Positions 63,126 through 64,000 of a stretch of DNA of 64,000 nucleotides are shown piece after piece. The position numbers and the translations under genes are program-made. The stretch is taken from positions 305,698 through 369,697 of the forward strand of contig NZ_JADPFO010000002.1 of assembly GCF_015668515.1 (NCBI RefSeq), read 5' to 3'. The notes beneath the pieces are model-generated. The model saw nothing but the letters and a program-made list of their open reading frames with translations. It did no database searches and was not told the origin of the DNA. This DNA comes from Paraclostridium tenue. Lineage in GTDB: Bacteria > Bacillota > Clostridia > Peptostreptococcales > Peptostreptococcaceae. Within the stretch, counting starts at the first letter, position 1, and each line of letters begins with the position of its first letter.

Positions 63126-64000
63126 ATGAAAAATCTAAAAATAGGTAAAAAGCTAACTTTAGCTTTTGGTATTTTATTAATGCTTTCAGCATTTACAAGT
63201 TTTTATACAATATCTAAATTAAAGGGAGCAGAAAAATTAAGTAATCAGTTATTTACAGGACCTTATGTATCAACGACTGAAACTATGCAAGTTCGTAGAG
63301 ATTTAGTTGCTGTTGCAAGATATATTGGTAATGCAGTTATGGAACAAGATCCAGTACAATATAAAGCTAAAATGATGAGTACTTTTGACAGTATCGATAA
63401 GAGTATAAAGACACTTAATAATTCTTTTAGTGAAAACAAAAGTGCAATTGATGAGCTTCAAAACTCAGTAAACAATTTAAAACAAGAATGTAACAATGTT
63501 TTTGTATTTATAGATAAAGGTGATTACAAGCAAGCAATAGAAATGCTTAGACAAAACACTCCATATTTTAATGCATATAATAAGTGTGTAGATGATGCAG
63601 TAAGTCTTAATAAAGATGCAGAAGATTATGGTGTTAAATTTAATAAAGGAGTAGAAGACACTGCTTCAAGAGCAACTTTTGCTTCTATAACAATTAGTAT
63701 ATTTACTATAGTAGCAGGATTAGCTACATGTTTATACATAACAAATAGATTAAAGCAACCAATTGAAGAAATAGAAGAAGCAGCAAATAAAATGGCTGAT
63801 GGAGACTATGATATAACTATTAATTACGAATCAAAAGATGAATTAGGATCTTTATCAGATAGTATGCGTCAAATGAGTAGCAAGACTAAAGAACTTATAA
63901 ATGATTCAGTACATACATTAAATGAAGTTGCATCAGGTAACTTTGATGTTTCAACTGAAATGGAATATATAGGAGTATTTAAAGATATTGAGAAATCAAT
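63126..64000 (+). CDS. Methyl-accepting chemotaxis protein, N-terminal part
   Basis: The frame runs off the right edge after 291 residues. It starts at the ATG at 63126 behind GGGAGGA. Residues 10-32 are the first transmembrane helix, residues 33-185 a four-helix-bundle type sensor (QVRRDLVAVARYIGNAVMEQ), and 190-215 the second membrane helix. A HAMP domain follows at about 213-265 (RLKQPIEEIEEAANKMADGDYDITI, ELGSLSDSMRQM). The signaling domain is beyond the window. It should sense a small ligand outside and report to CheA. Confidence 0.88.
   Translation, partial: MKNLKIGKKLTLAFGILLMLSAFTSFYTISKLKGAEKLSNQLFTGPYVSTTETMQVRRDLVAVARYIGNAVMEQDPVQYKAKMMSTFDSIDKSIKTLNNSFSENKSAIDELQNSVNNLKQECNNVFVFIDKGDYKQAIEMLRQNTPYFNAYNKCVDDAVSLNKDAEDYGVKFNKGVEDTASRATFASITISIFTIVAGLATCLYITNRLKQPIEEIEEAANKMADGDYDITINYESKDELGSLSDSMRQMSSKTKELINDSVHTLNEVASGNFDVSTEMEYIGVFKDIEKS

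Overview
The window is an AT-rich bacterial chromosome segment with densely packed genes, strong AGGAGG-type ribosome binding sites, frequent TTG and GTG starts and U-tailed hairpins after most transcription units. Its gene content points to an anaerobic spore-former of the class Clostridia, most likely the Peptostreptococcaceae (the Clostridioides / Paraclostridium / Romboutsia group). The evidence is the anaerobic sulfite reductase operon, an [FeFe] hydrogenase, a GerMN lipoprotein, a cysteine-rich spore-type protein and the rpsB-tsf-pyrH-frr-uppS-cdsA-dxr-rseP-ispG block. I saw no rRNA or tRNA genes, CRISPR arrays, insertion sequences or prophage.

Layout. 1-5 kb: the end of a GalT-like protein, exonuclease III, a DEDDh exonuclease and a large glutamine synthetase. 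5-12 kb: an M23 peptidase, a cation/proton antiporter, an MGDG/UgtP-type glycosyltransferase, a YjiH-family membrane protein and an M42 peptidase. 12-21 kb: a PadR-HAAS-DUF4097 envelope operon, a small gene apparently split at a poly-A tract, a Cys-rich spore-type protein, an M15 peptidase, YlbF, GNAT, amidase-like and CBS proteins and a parvulin. 21-30 kb: small membrane proteins, TSCPD, DUF1858, SulP, glpK, GerMN, YaaA and a DUF975 protein that seems to start at ATT. 30-34 kb: a Crp/Fnr regulator and asrABC. 34-37.5 kb: a GntR-ABC transporter operon. 38-44 kb: RidA, a purine permease, and a VTT / Fe-S / VTT / CDP-alcohol phosphotransferase cluster followed by an EamA transporter. 44-50.6 kb: an orphan promoter-terminator pair, an SOS-type two-gene unit, VanW, a pseudokinase, a pentapeptide-repeat potassium channel and a D,D-carboxypeptidase. 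50.8-59 kb: translation, lipid carrier and isoprenoid genes. 59-64 kb: a fused [FeFe] hydrogenase, two related lipoproteins and the start of a chemotaxis receptor.

How genes work together. Sulfite is reduced by AsrA/B/C, probably under the adjacent Crp/Fnr protein, which has a Crp-like palindrome in the asrA promoter. The dxr and ispG enzymes feed isoprenoid precursors to UppS, while CdsA and RseP serve the membrane. Cell-wall functions recur: M23, M15 and amidase-like proteins, VanW and a DacF-type carboxypeptidase.

Points most worth a second look: two Gram-positive SOS boxes placed on a promoter that drives a 52-residue unknown protein and an endonuclease/exonuclease/phosphatase-family protein; the two-VTT / Fe-S / CDP-alcohol operon; a membrane-tailed kinase homologue lacking its VAIK Lys, HRD Asp and DFG Asp; a hydrogenase fused to a NuoF/HydB-like tail whose iron-sulfur cysteines are lost; an ATT start codon; an A9 tract that splits a gene; and a TTGACA promoter followed by a very strong terminator with no gene between them.
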